From a virus, in the IMG/VR virus record IMGVR_UViG_3300042876_000892, positions 1-50,665 of that record: 50,665 nucleotides of DNA; one strand, 5' to 3'. Of this stretch, positions 1 through 8,750 are shown in pieces (position 1 is the first letter of the stretch; each line of letters starts with the position of its first letter). The position numbers and the translations under genes are program-made. The notes under the pieces were generated by a model. That model was not told the DNA's origin. It searched no databases and saw only the letters and a program-made list of their open reading frames with translations.

Positions 1-3000
1 GAGCTCAACGACATCTTCACCAAGGCCGGCGAGGAGCTCGTGCAGCAGGGCGTGCTCGACCCCAAGCGGCGCGACGCGCTGCTTGACGCCTACCTGCCGC
101 GCCACTACGTGAAGATGGTGTACGGCGCGATGGGCAAGCCGCTGCTCTCGCGCAACCTCGAGCGGACGCTCGACGCCTCGCAGGTCGGCGGGTTCGAGCA
201 CGTGCGCGAGCGCGCGGCCGACAGCGAGCACGTGCGGCGCATGTACGACATCGCCTACGTGCTGCCGAAGTGGGCGAGCCAGGTCTCCCAGGTCATGCGC
301 GTCAACGCGACCCTGAACCGGATGCTCGAGCTCAACGTGCACGTGAGCAGGTACGAGTACCTGAACATGCCCGACTCGGAGCGCTGGCAGTACGTGCGCC
401 TGGCCGTGCCCGGCCGGATCGCCGACGACCCCGGCCCCTCGCCCGCGCTCACGCCGGAGGAGCACGAGGCCCTGAGTCCGATTCAGCCCGTGCTCAACGA
501 CGAGGGCGCGGCGATCCAGCGCATCAACGCCGAGCTCGCCAAGCTGCGCGCGCTCGAGCTGAAGGAGCGCAAGGAGGCCACGCTCGAGCAGATCATCGTC
601 CACGAGTACGTCAAGAAGGTGCGCGCCTTCCACGACGGCCCCAAGGCGCCGAAGCTCACCGAGCGGATGGCGAAGCAACTCGACACGCTCGAGCGCTGCT
701 ACGTGCCGATCAACGTCGCCGTCGAGGTCGGGATCCTGATCGACCAGACGGACCTGGGCCCGTCCGTGAACGACAGCGCATCGTTCAAGTTCGCCTCGAA
801 CGTGTCGCTCGCCTGGCGGCGGATGCGCACCGTCTACAACCCGGGGCACTGGTTCATGCAGGTCGCCTCGAACTGGCTGACCAACGCGGCCACCGGCAAG
901 GTGCCGCTGCACGACATCCTCAACCCGCGCGGATCGTACTGGCGCTCGGCCAAGACGCTCGGCCGCTGGCAGGAGATGATCGCGAAGGGTGAGGACCCTG
1001 CGATGTCGAGCGACGAGGAGGTGCGGCACGCGCACCGCTTCATGCTGCGCGGCGGGGTGAACACGTTCGCGGCCCAGTTCAACGACCCGGTCAACGGCAA
1101 CGACATCGCCGCCGGCTTCATCGGTCGCATCCAGCGGCAGTGGATCCAGTCGGGCCAGACGATGGGCGACACGCTGACCACGACGCTCATGGAGCAGGCC
1201 GCCGGCTCGGGCCGCGCGCTCGCGGATGCGCGCACGTGGGTCGATGCGATGGCGAACGGCACGTCGCCCGAGTCGCGCGCCGAGGCGCTGCGCGCGCTGC
1301 ACGGGATGTACGGCTTCCTCGACCTGGTCCCCAAGTACGCCGCCCAGATCGAGGGCGAGAAGATGGGCTGGGACGAGGAGGCGGCCTACCACTGGGGCAC
1401 CGAAGGCACCGGCGACTTCGCCGACGTGAACCCCAGAATCCGTCAACTAACTACTAACTTCTCTCTATCGCACGGGCCGCTGTACGGACGTGCGCGCGTG
1501 GGCCTGGGCCTGGGTGAGCGGGTCGGCACGGCGCGTCCGGGAGCCAGCGCGGCCGAGAGCGCATGGCGCTGGACCGAGTCGATCCGCCACTCCGGGCTGG
1601 CCGGCCCCTTCTGGATGTACCGCTTCGCGATGAACCCGACGCTCGGGCGCGCGATGGTCAACATGCCGATGAAGGCTGCCGTCACGGCCGCGCTGTTCAC
1701 GTTCGGCATCCGCGTGCTTTCCGCTGTGATGGCCGACGACGAGGACGACCAGAAGCTCCTGATCGCGAGCCACGCCGGGCGCGACTCGTTCCTCCATGCG
1801 AACTTCGACGAGGCCACCTTCGACGCCTACGCGCGCAACTACGGACGCGCGCCGGCGTGGGGCATGGGCGTGTGGACTGTGGCCGTGAACGACTGGGTGC
1901 ACTTCACGAAGGCGTACCTGCGCAACTTCATCCGCGACGATCCCGAGGCGGCGATGCTCTTCCGCGCGCGCGGCCCGACGATCGGCGGGCAAGAGAGCGT
2001 GCTCGACTTCGAGAGCTACTTCCCGGGGCTCTCGACCGGCATGTGGCTCGCCGACAAGCTGCAGGGCATCGACGACCCGAAGCCCTTCGCGCAGCCGGAG
2101 GGCATGGGCGTGGCGCACCTGCCGGCGGCGATGGCGTCGGTCGCGATCGCCGTGGCCGAGGGGCTCTTCGGCGTCGAGGGCAAGTCGAAGGAGCGCGTGC
2201 GGTACGAGCACCTGGCCGAGCTCGCGGCCGAGTGGTCGACCCCGATGGCCGGCCTGCCGTGGATCTTCTCGCGCGAGGGCCAGCGCATCATCGGCGCCGT
2301 GGCGTGGAACGGGCGCTCGGTCGGCGAGATGGTCGACCGGCTCCCGCAGATTCGGCCCCAGCAGAACCCGCTCGTCGAGCTCGGGCTGATCGCCGCCGAC
2401 ACGGTACTGCCCATGCGCAAGCTCAGCTCGCGTAGCGCGATTCCCAGCGAGGGCGGGATGATCGACACGTTCGAGGACCTGCTCGGCACGCGCCTGCGCA
2501 CGCGCGACATGCCGCGCGGGGACACCGAGGAGCGGGAAGCCGCACGCCGGGCGGCGCTCTCCAAGGAGGCCGTCCTGCGCAGCCTGGGGTGGGCGTACAG
2601 GCAGGCCCGCGAGAACGGCGCGCCGCTCGCCATGTGGAACGGCGAGGCCCTCGACCTCGAGCGCGACCTGGTCATCACCGATCGGGACGCGCGCCAGGTC
2701 TACGACGTGAACGACAAGCCGCAGACCCAGCTCGGGAAGTTCATCCGCAACGCCGCCCGCACGGACGATGAGCGCCAGCTCCTCACGGCCGACGTGGTCG
2801 CACACCTGATCCGCCACCGGGACGACATCGTCGCCTTCGCCGAAGACCCGCGCGGCCTGGCGAACCGCGTCGGCCTGCCGCCGGTGCTGTACGAGCGGAT
2901 GCTCGCCGGCGTGTGGGACAAGGAGACCAACGCCCCCGAGCTCCTGAAGCTGATCCACCAAGAGCTCACGGACAAGGGCGCCAGGAAGCAAAGCGGCGGG

Positions 3001-3261
3001 CAGTACGACGACGTGATCGCGCGCCTGTGGCACCAAGCCGACATGCCGCGGCTCACCAAGGGCTACCGCTCCGGCGCCAACCTGGACCGTGTGCTCGCGG
3101 TCGAGCGGGCCCTGGGGGCCCTGCGCGCCGCGCACCCGGACACCGACTTCTCGAAACCCGTGGAAGCCAGCGAGCTCCGCGGCATGATGAAGGCGACGGC
3201 CGTGGACATGCTGCCGTCGCTCGTCAACCGTCGCCCCGACTACACCTTCTTCAAGGACTGA
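1..3261 (+). CDS. Giant polyvalent virion protein, C-terminal part (5' end outside window)
   Basis: This frame is open from the first base, with no stop before it, so 1,086 residues of a longer protein are visible. Around bases 820-900 lies a segment containing RTVYNPGHWFMQVASNWLTN. It resembles the conserved 'NPxxHxRNxxSN' block that I associate with large polyvalent phage proteins (LPD38-like), which is recalled rather than searched. A hydrophobic segment near 1675-1730 could cross a membrane. The rest is helical and charged, with no catalytic motif I recognise. The gene is followed by two lipoprotein genes. It probably continues from the frame at 45438-50665, making an internal or ejected virion protein of about 2,830 residues. 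The function is inferred only from size and neighbours. Confidence 0.7.
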   Translation, partial: ELNDIFTKAGEELVQQGVLDPKRRDALLDAYLPRHYVKMVYGAMGKPLLSRNLERTLDASQVGGFEHVRERAADSEHVRRMYDIAYVLPKWASQVSQVMRVNATLNRMLELNVHVSRYEYLNMPDSERWQYVRLAVPGRIADDPGPSPALTPEEHEALSPIQPVLNDEGAAIQRINAELAKLRALELKERKEATLEQIIVHEYVKKVRAFHDGPKAPKLTERMAKQLDTLERCYVPINVAVEVGILIDQTDLGPSVNDSASFKFASNVSLAWRRMRTVYNPGHWFMQVASNWLTNAATGKVPLHDILNPRGSYWRSAKTLGRWQEMIAKGEDPAMSSDEEVRHAHRFMLRGGVNTFAAQFNDPVNGNDIAAGFIGRIQRQWIQSGQTMGDTLTTTLMEQAAGSGRALADARTWVDAMANGTSPESRAEALRALHGMYGFLDLVPKYAAQIEGEKMGWDEEAAYHWGTEGTGDFADVNPRIRQLTTNFSLSHGPLYGRARVGLGLGERVGTARPGASAAESAWRWTESIRHSGLAGPFWMYRFAMNPTLGRAMVNMPMKAAVTAALFTFGIRVLSAVMADDEDDQKLLIASHAGRDSFLHANFDEATFDAYARNYGRAPAWGMGVWTVAVNDWVHFTKAYLRNFIRDDPEAAMLFRARGPTIGGQESVLDFESYFPGLSTGMWLADKLQGIDDPKPFAQPEGMGVAHLPAAMASVAIAVAEGLFGVEGKSKERVRYEHLAELAAEWSTPMAGLPWIFSREGQRIIGAVAWNGRSVGEMVDRLPQIRPQQNPLVELGLIAADTVLPMRKLSSRSAIPSEGGMIDTFEDLLGTRLRTRDMPRGDTEEREAARRAALSKEAVLRSLGWAYRQARENGAPLAMWNGEALDLERDLVITDRDARQVYDVNDKPQTQLGKFIRNAARTDDERQLLTADVVAHLIRHRDDIVAFAEDPRGLANRVGLPPVLYERMLAGVWDKETNAPELLKLIHQELTDKGARKQSGGQYDDVIARLWHQADMPRLTKGYRSGANLDRVLAVERALGALRAAHPDTDFSKPVEASELRGMMKATAVDMLPSLVNRRPDYTFFKD

Positions 3262-3263
3262 CC

Positions 3264-3728
3264 ATGCGCTGCTGCCAACTCGATCGAGACATCCACGTCG
3301 GCCGGAAGCCCTGGCTGGCGATGCTCTTCACCATCCTGGTCCTGCTCGCACTCACGAGCTGCAAGTCCAGCGCGAGCTTCGACAGCTCGCCTGTGCTGAT
3401 CGACGCGCGCTTCGGCGTGCAGGATCCGCCGCCGCCGTTCGCCTGGGTGCGAACCGACGGCAACATCCTGGTCGCGCGCACGAGCGCCGACGGATTCGTG
3501 CGCCTGGTCGACAAGCAGACCTGGATGCCGCTGCCGCTCAGCGTCACGTTTCAAGGCGGCAAGATCCTCGTGGTCAATCGCAAGCTCGACATCAGCTCGA
3601 GCTACGACCTCGACGCTGCGATCCCCTCGTGGTGCGGCGAGGTGTTCTCGCCGGCTGAGAAGGTCGTCGCCGGCGGCAAGGTGACCGTGCCCGAGCTCGG
3701 CATCGCGTTTGAAGTGGGGCTGCCGTAA
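3264..3728 (+). CDS. Small predicted lipoprotein
   Basis: This 154-residue protein begins two bases after the giant gene stops. It has a basic N-terminus, a hydrophobic stretch (LAMLFTILVLLALTSC) and a lipobox LTSC at about residues 31-34. Signal peptidase II processing and lipid anchoring are therefore likely. The mature part is a short, probably beta-rich domain with no motif I recognise. Its stop overlaps the start of the next gene (TAATG), so the two are translationally coupled. Phage lipoproteins can act in superinfection exclusion or as outer-membrane spanins. This one is longer than a usual spanin and the sequence does not decide between these roles. Confidence 0.75.
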   Translation: MRCCQLDRDIHVGRKPWLAMLFTILVLLALTSCKSSASFDSSPVLIDARFGVQDPPPPFAWVRTDGNILVARTSADGFVRLVDKQTWMPLPLSVTFQGGKILVVNRKLDISSSYDLDAAIPSWCGEVFSPAEKVVAGGKVTVPELGIAFEVGLP

Positions 3729-4759
3729 TGCGCAGCCTCTCGAAGTACCTCGCGGCCGTCCTCGGCCTGCTCGCGCTGACGTTCGCCTGCGTCTCCAGCC
3801 AGGGCGGCGCCGGCGTCGATCGCGACATCGTGCTCGACACCTCGAGCCCGGACGAGCCGGTGCTCAGCTTCGCGCCCGACATGGCGCCGGCCGCCGTCGG
3901 CACCTACTCGAACTTCCTGCGCGCGACCGACTCGAACCAGGTGCTCGCGGGCCGCACGTATCGCGGCACGTCGTACACCGGCCCGATCGTGGTGAGCTCC
4001 GGCAAGGAGACGCTCACCAACATCGAGTACCGGCGCTGGAACGTGGTCAACGACATCGCGGCCGGCGGCCAGGCGAAGTGGGGCATCCTGCTCTACAACG
4101 AGGTCAACTGCCGGTACGTGAACGTCAACGTGCTGGGCATCAAGGCCGAGCACGGGATCTATCAGCACTCGCCGCGCGGCGACGTTCTCCTGTCCTTCGT
4201 CGTGGTCTACGACGTGGGTGCGCAGGGCTTCCAGCAGACCTGGCGCGGCGCCGAGACGACTGACCCGCTTGGTTGGCAGAAGACTGGAACGCACCGGCTC
4301 GAACACTGCGTGTTCCGCAAGTGCGGGCAGCCTCGAGGCTACGGCCGCGCGTCGTACGCCGTGTCGATGTTCGGCTGGCAGTCGGGCGGCGGCTCGACGC
4401 CTCGCCAGTTCTGGGACTGCCCGGTCGAGCTCGTCGACGTGTCGATCGAACACGACAGCCAGGGGCAGTACGAGCTGCGCGGCGCGCTGCTCGTCGAGTG
4501 GCGGCCGTCGCTTACTGTGATCGGCGGGCGCACCGAGTACATCGGACAGAGCGACCGCGACCTGTGGCACATCCACGAGGTGGACGTGGTCTACGTCGAG
4601 AACTCGTTCATCAGCGGCCCCGCCGGCAAGTTCGTGGACTTCGACGGCTGCGACGAAGTCACGTTCACGTCGCCGAACTTCGACGGTGGCGACGCCGTCG
4701 TGCGCATCGACGGCCAGATCATGGGCACGACGGACGACGAGATCGTCTGGAAGCGCTGA
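3728..4759 (+). CDS. Predicted lipoprotein with beta-helix-like repeats
   Basis: The 343-residue product starts with a signal peptide and a lipobox (LALTFAC, Cys near residue 21). After it come repeated short beta-strand segments with regularly spaced Asn, Val and Gly (for example CRYVNVNVLGIKAEHGIY and VELVDVSIEHDS), typical of right-handed beta-helix proteins such as tailspikes and pectate-lyase-like proteins. It is coupled to the preceding lipoprotein gene and is the last gene before the convergent terminator. A lipid-anchored beta-helix is unusual for a phage. It might be a surface protein displayed during infection, such as a receptor mask or a polysaccharide-binding protein. No catalytic residues were identified. 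Confidence 0.7.
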   Translation: MRSLSKYLAAVLGLLALTFACVSSQGGAGVDRDIVLDTSSPDEPVLSFAPDMAPAAVGTYSNFLRATDSNQVLAGRTYRGTSYTGPIVVSSGKETLTNIEYRRWNVVNDIAAGGQAKWGILLYNEVNCRYVNVNVLGIKAEHGIYQHSPRGDVLLSFVVVYDVGAQGFQQTWRGAETTDPLGWQKTGTHRLEHCVFRKCGQPRGYGRASYAVSMFGWQSGGGSTPRQFWDCPVELVDVSIEHDSQGQYELRGALLVEWRPSLTVIGGRTEYIGQSDRDLWHIHEVDVVYVENSFISGPAGKFVDFDGCDEVTFTSPNFDGGDAVVRIDGQIMGTTDDEIVWKR

Positions 4760-4799
4760 CCGAACCGCTCGCGCTGTTCCTTCTTCCGGCGCGCGCGCA

Positions 4800-4829
4800 G
4801 AGGCCCGACCTGCTCCTGGGTCGGGCCTC
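4800..4829. terminator. Convergent hairpin terminator
   Basis: An 11-bp perfect stem (4800-4810 with 4819-4829) has an 8-base loop and is followed on the + strand by GCCTTTTC. It lies between the last rightward gene (ends 4759) and the last leftward gene (ends 4836). This is the only place in the inferred circular map where the two transcription blocks face each other. It most likely ends the rightward block. The minus-strand side lacks a good U tract. Confidence 0.75.
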
Positions 4830-4835
4830 GCCTTT

Positions 4836-6146
4836 TCAGGCCAGGTCGAGCAGCACCACGTTGCGCAGCCAGTCGGCGATCAGTGCCGGCCAGTCGGTGC
4901 CGACCGAGTAGTTCCCGTTCGGATTGTTGAAGCACCACACACCGCCGCCGGCGTACACGCCGTTGCTCACCGAGCCGTCGAGGCTGAAGTGCGTCGAGTC
5001 GATCCGCGTCGCCGTGCGCACGCCGTTCGCCGCCGTGTTGCCCAGCGCCTGCCCGACCTTCACGGTGTTGCCGGTCTTCACGCCATGCTCGATGGCCGTG
5101 GTCAGAATGATCGGGGTGCCCGCGGCGGCAGTGATCGCCTGCGCCGTGCCGTACGTCGCCGTCGTCGCCGCGTCGTCGCCCCAGTAGGTGCGGAAGTTGA
5201 AGCCGCCCTTGATGTTAAGCCGCTGCTCGAGGTGGTACACGTCGGCCGCGTCGTCGGCGCCGTAGTAGTGCGAGACCTCGTCGGTCAGCGAGTCGCCGAG
5301 GTCGACCTGCACCGAGGGGTTGCCGTTCGTGGCGACCCAGAGCGGGATGCTGCGCGCGATCGCCAGGTCGGAGGCCGACATCTGCTCGAGCATGAGGAAG
5401 GCGCTCATCGCCTCACGATGCCCCTGCGGCAGCGCGCGCCAGCCGTACGGGTCGCCGCCGACTCCCAGGTAGCGCCAGGGGTTCACGAGCGCGCGGATCA
5501 CGGGGCTGTAGCCCAGCGAGCCGCCAAGGTTCCGGGTCGGATCCATCTGCGCCAGGCTCAGCGGCGGGGCCGTGAGGATCAGCGCGCGCAGGAGCTGCGA
5601 GCTCCGGTACTGGCCGGGCCCCAGCGAGAGCTGCTTGCCCGGCGTGCGCGGGAACACGCCCCATGCGTCCGGAACCCACTGCGACATGAGCGGCGTCAGC
5701 GAGCCAGCGGAGGAGCCCCAGAGCACGAGCGAGGCCGGGTCGAGCTTGTTGTAGAACCGGCCGTACGGGGCGCACTGGTCCTTGAGCCACTGGTTCAGCC
5801 GGCCGCGCAGGATCCAGGTCTCAGGGAAGTGCGTCGCGTTCGGGCCCATCTCCGAGGTCACGGTCAGTCCCGAGCCGAGCGGGTACTCGACGAGGATCAC
5901 CGCGCCGCCGCCGTCGCGAAACTGGTCGGCGATGTCCGTGCGGCCGAGCCGGTTGCGATCCGGGTATCGCTCGTTCGATCGGTCGTAGTCGTCCTGGACC
6001 CAGCCGCCACCGTGGTCGACCAAGAGGCCGGGCACCGGGTGCCCGGGCCAACCGCCAGTCGGCGGGTAAACGTACACGTAGCAGTGCGGGTGCTCGGCGT
6101 ACTCGTGGCGAGACTCGGCCGAGTTGCGGGAGTAGACGTAGGCCAT
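4836..6146 (-). CDS. Alpha/beta-hydrolase esterase with inserted FCCH-like domain
   Basis: The 436-residue protein has an oxyanion-hole motif HGGGW at residues 45-49 and a nucleophile elbow GSSAG at 144-148 (Ser146), as in carboxylesterases and sugar deacetylases. The acid and His partners are not certain; candidates are Asp282 or Asp285 and His305. Residues about 335-404 (AITAAAGTPIILTTAIEHGV through THFSLDG) look like the small beta domain often labelled 'ubiquitin-activating E1 FCCH-like' in phage structural proteins. It sits just before the C-terminal helix, so it appears inserted in the fold. Two structural-type genes lie directly upstream with 1-base overlaps. A receptor-modifying virion esterase that removes acyl groups from surface glycans is a reasonable inference. 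Confidence 0.75.
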   Translation of the reverse strand: MAYVYSRNSAESRHEYAEHPHCYVYVYPPTGGWPGHPVPGLLVDHGGGWVQDDYDRSNERYPDRNRLGRTDIADQFRDGGGAVILVEYPLGSGLTVTSEMGPNATHFPETWILRGRLNQWLKDQCAPYGRFYNKLDPASLVLWGSSAGSLTPLMSQWVPDAWGVFPRTPGKQLSLGPGQYRSSQLLRALILTAPPLSLAQMDPTRNLGGSLGYSPVIRALVNPWRYLGVGGDPYGWRALPQGHREAMSAFLMLEQMSASDLAIARSIPLWVATNGNPSVQVDLGDSLTDEVSHYYGADDAADVYHLEQRLNIKGGFNFRTYWGDDAATTATYGTAQAITAAAGTPIILTTAIEHGVKTGNTVKVGQALGNTAANGVRTATRIDSTHFSLDGSVSNGVYAGGGVWCFNNPNGNYSVGTDWPALIADWLRNVVLLDLA

Positions 6147-7648
6147 CAGCGCTTCGCGTGGGTGAGTCGGACCAGGTAGGCGTGGATCTTCACGTAGAAC
6201 TCGACGCCCGGCAGGCCCGTGTTGAACTCAGGGGAGACGGCGAGCCAGACGCCGACGTTGCGCGCGCAGCGCTTGTTGACCGGGTCGTCGCCGTCCTCGA
6301 GCTCGAAGCCGGGGAAGTCGGCAGGCAACACGAGCTTGTCGCTGCCGCGCTGCCGGAGCGTGCGCCAGGCGCCGGCGCCGCCGTACACGGCCGAGTCCAT
6401 TTCGCCGAGGAACATCGCGATCTGGCCCTGCGTGAAGTCGGACTTGCGCGAGGTCTGCACGCGGAAGGTCCCGAAGAACGGCGACTCGGCGGCGATCGTC
6501 GGCAGCACGGGAGACTCGAAGCGCATCCAGTTCGGGCGCTCCACGTCGAGCTCGGCCTCGCGAAAGATGGACGAGCCGATGGCGAGCGTGGCGTGAAGCC
6601 GCGGGTTGTCGCCGGCGGGGATGTCGTTCTTCAGCACGCCGGCGATCAGCACCTCGAGCACGGCGCCCTCGGCGAATCGCTCGGGCGGAATGACGAAGGT
6701 GAGGTCGTAGTTCTCGGGAGCCAGGGGGAACAGCGAGCCGTTGGCCGTGTTCTGCTTGGAGCCGATGCAGTTGTAGATCCCGGCCGGTGCGGGCGCGCGC
6801 GGCGCGAAGACGCCCTCGGTGACCGTGGCCTGGTATCCGGTGATGGCGCCAGAAAACGTGCCGACACTTACCCCGGTCCACTTGTCGCCGGGGAATCCAG
6901 AGACGAACAACTCGTTGGCTCCACCGTCGAGGGCCGTGCCGTTGTAGAGCGAGAGCACGGCCGTGCCGCCGCCGACAGAGACGACGCGCGCGCGCCATCC
7001 GAGCGAGTGCTCGACGATCTGGTTGGCGACGGGCGGAACGCCGCCGCTGCCGCTGAACGTGATGTTCACGCGCGTGCGGTAGAGCGCGTCGAGCAGCTCG
7101 GGGCTCGTGGTCGGCGCGCCGGTGTTGCTCTGCACCTTCCACAGGCCGAAGCCCTGGGCGAGCACGTGCGTGCGCCCGGGCAGGTCCACGTACGGCAGCA
7201 CGCCAAGCGGGCCGCACGAGCGCACGAGGGGGTAGAGAGCGAAGGCCGGTTGAGCTGCGAGCTCGGCTGAGTGCTGATCGTCGTCGGTGCTGCGCTTGAG
7301 TGTCCAGCTCCCCTGAATCACGCGCCACCGATCGGTGCCGTCCGTCACCTCGACGACGAAGACCCCGACTCGGTGCGTGATCGCGTCCGTGATCGACTCG
7401 TCCAGGTCCAGCGTGACGTTGTTGCCGGCGATGAAGACGCTGCCGGCTGCGACGGCGCGGAAGAACTCGTCGCCACGCAGGCCGAACGACAGCGTGAAGC
7501 TGGCCGACGTAGCCCAGGCCCCGATGTCGTTGATCCCGTAGTACGACAGGTCGCAGGCAATGGTGCGCCGAAAGGTGGCCCCTTGGTCGATCTCGAGCTG
7601 CGCGTCGACGATCGAGGTCTCGAACTGCGGCGGCGGCAGGTACGGCAT
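6146..7648 (-). CDS. Structural-type protein, possible tail fibre or adaptor
   Basis: This 500-residue, beta-rich protein has an N-terminal domain of about 110 residues (AQLEIDQGATFRRTIACDLS onward, then a WRVIQGSWTLKRS strand). That domain is clearly related to the whole of the next upstream protein (7648-7995). The remaining 390 residues are rich in Gly, Val and Thr and include jelly-roll-like stretches. No enzyme motif is visible. Because it sits between its small paralogue and the esterase with one-base overlaps, I infer that the three form a host-contact complex, with this protein as the fibre or linker. I cannot name a family. Confidence 0.6.
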   Translation of the reverse strand: MPYLPPPQFETSIVDAQLEIDQGATFRRTIACDLSYYGINDIGAWATSASFTLSFGLRGDEFFRAVAAGSVFIAGNNVTLDLDESITDAITHRVGVFVVEVTDGTDRWRVIQGSWTLKRSTDDDQHSAELAAQPAFALYPLVRSCGPLGVLPYVDLPGRTHVLAQGFGLWKVQSNTGAPTTSPELLDALYRTRVNITFSGSGGVPPVANQIVEHSLGWRARVVSVGGGTAVLSLYNGTALDGGANELFVSGFPGDKWTGVSVGTFSGAITGYQATVTEGVFAPRAPAPAGIYNCIGSKQNTANGSLFPLAPENYDLTFVIPPERFAEGAVLEVLIAGVLKNDIPAGDNPRLHATLAIGSSIFREAELDVERPNWMRFESPVLPTIAAESPFFGTFRVQTSRKSDFTQGQIAMFLGEMDSAVYGGAGAWRTLRQRGSDKLVLPADFPGFELEDGDDPVNKRCARNVGVWLAVSPEFNTGLPGVEFYVKIHAYLVRLTHAKR

Positions 7649-7995
7649 CAGGCCGTGTCCCTGCGCAAGTACCAGCTCCCGTCTGCGATGCGGAAGCGAT
7701 CGACGCCGTTGGTCGCCTCGACCACCCAGCGGCCGTTGAGGTCGGTGATCGTGGCAGTCACGGCCTCGTCGAGCTCGAGGCGCGCGACGTTGCCGGTGAT
7801 GGTGACGGCCCCGGAGGCGACGACCTTGAAGTTGGAGTCGCCGCGCAGGCCCACCGAGAGCGAGAGCGTCGCGCCCCCGGTGGCCCAGGCTTGCAGGTTC
7901 GCGATGCTGTACGGGGTCTCCGACAGGTCGCAGGTCACGTCCTGCTTGAGGGTTGCCCCTTGCACGACGACGAGTTGGGCGTTGGCGATCGGCAT
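7648..7995 (-). CDS. Small paralogue of the N-terminal domain of the neighbouring structural protein
   Basis: The 115-residue product matches the first part of the 500-residue protein downstream. Shared blocks are AQL--QGAT----CDLS, L-FGLRGD/L-VGLRGD, and a final D-W/FR-GSW-L-R pattern. It consists of that domain alone. The pattern looks like gene duplication followed by extension of one copy. It may form a collar or attachment module with its paralogue. The function is unknown. Its start codon lies 10 bases from the stop of the RusA-like gene, so it is in the same transcript. Confidence 0.6.
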   Translation of the reverse strand: MPIANAQLVVVQGATLKQDVTCDLSETPYSIANLQAWATGGATLSLSVGLRGDSNFKVVASGAVTITGNVARLELDEAVTATITDLNGRWVVEATNGVDRFRIADGSWYLRRDTA

Positions 7996-8005
7996 TGGCC
8001 GAAGT

Positions 8006-8470
8006 CTACGATCCGGAGGGCGTCGCCAGGAAGATCCAGAGGTGGGTGACTGGGTCCTTGGTGGCGCGCGGGTACTGAGAGGCGTTGAGCTCCACGTGCT
8101 CAGGGCTGTCGTCTTCGATGATTCCCAGCCGCACGAGCACGTCCTGCAGCGGCTTGATGCTGGCCGTGAGGTTGTCGGGGTCCATCGGGCGGGTGAAGTA
8201 GCTGCGCTGGTACTCGATCCGCACCTTGCCCTTGAAGCGGATCGGGCGCGACTCGCTCGAGTTGATCGCAGCGCGCAGCACGAGCTCGAGGTCGTCCTTC
8301 TGCCGCTTGCGGCGCGCCCAGTGCTGTCGCAGGAAGCCGCCTGGTCCGTTGGGGCCGGGCGGCTCGCATCCGAACAGGATCAGGTGCAGGCCGTCGTGCG
8401 TTCCGCAGGGCGCCATGAAGCGTGCGACGCGCACGTTGCGCGGCACGAGTCCAGCCTTCGCGCGAGCCAT
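8006..8470 (-). CDS. RusA-like Holliday junction resolvase
   Basis: The 154-residue protein contains DPDNL at residues 97-101, an Asp at 110 in LQDVL, and the pair Asp120-Asp121 in GIIEDDSPEHV. This is the spacing of metal-binding acidic residues in RusA-family endodeoxyribonucleases (DxDN...D...DD). These enzymes cut four-way junctions made during recombination or replication, and phages use them to resolve branched DNA before packaging. I chose the ATG at 8470 rather than an upstream in-frame start because it sits just downstream of the previous stop (8472) and the extra N-terminus is low-complexity. The Cas4-like nuclease and Rad52-like protein genes lie upstream in the same block. Confidence 0.85.
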   Translation of the reverse strand: MARAKAGLVPRNVRVARFMAPCGTHDGLHLILFGCEPPGPNGPGGFLRQHWARRKRQKDDLELVLRAAINSSESRPIRFKGKVRIEYQRSYFTRPMDPDNLTASIKPLQDVLVRLGIIEDDSPEHVELNASQYPRATKDPVTHLWIFLATPSGS

Positions 8471-8471
8471 G

Positions 8472-8750
8472 CTACTCCCCCTCCTGCTTCGCGAGGATGC
8501 GGATCTTGGCGGCCAGGTCGTCGAGGATCTCACTGCGGGCCTGCCCAAGCTCGTATTTGTACTCGGCTACCAGCACCGCGCACCGCTCGCACGCCTTTGC
8601 GCGCACGGCACGGAGCAAGACCGGGAGCACGTCACGGATGAAGTCCTCGCGGTCGTGCCACGAGTGAGTGTGCCGCTGGCTGTCGTTGAAGCTCCAGTGC
8701 GCGCGCAGCACCTCGACGACCACCAGCTCGATGGACTTGCCGGCCGTCAT
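8472..8750 (-). CDS. Hypothetical protein, 92 residues
   Basis: The start ATG at 8750 overlaps the stop of the tiny upstream gene (ATGA). The protein is mostly helical, with a CERC pair (ACERCAVLVAEYKYELGQ) and a His-rich segment (HTHSWH) that could bind metal. I recognise no family. It lies between a 41-residue membrane protein and the RusA-like resolvase. Confidence 0.6.
   Translation of the reverse strand: MTAGKSIELVVVEVLRAHWSFNDSQRHTHSWHDREDFIRDVLPVLLRAVRAKACERCAVLVAEYKYELGQARSEILDDLAAKIRILAKQEGE

Noticed and set aside
1465-3135. Long minus-strand frame opposite the giant gene, and similar frames opposite 25067-26911, 27276-30080, 40889-42877 and 48048-50486
   Set aside because: They are mirror frames of genes with clear motifs and have low-complexity composition.
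4800-4829. Fully bidirectional terminator
   Set aside because: Only the + side is followed by a T run; the leftward side lacks one, so its effect on leftward transcripts is not supported.
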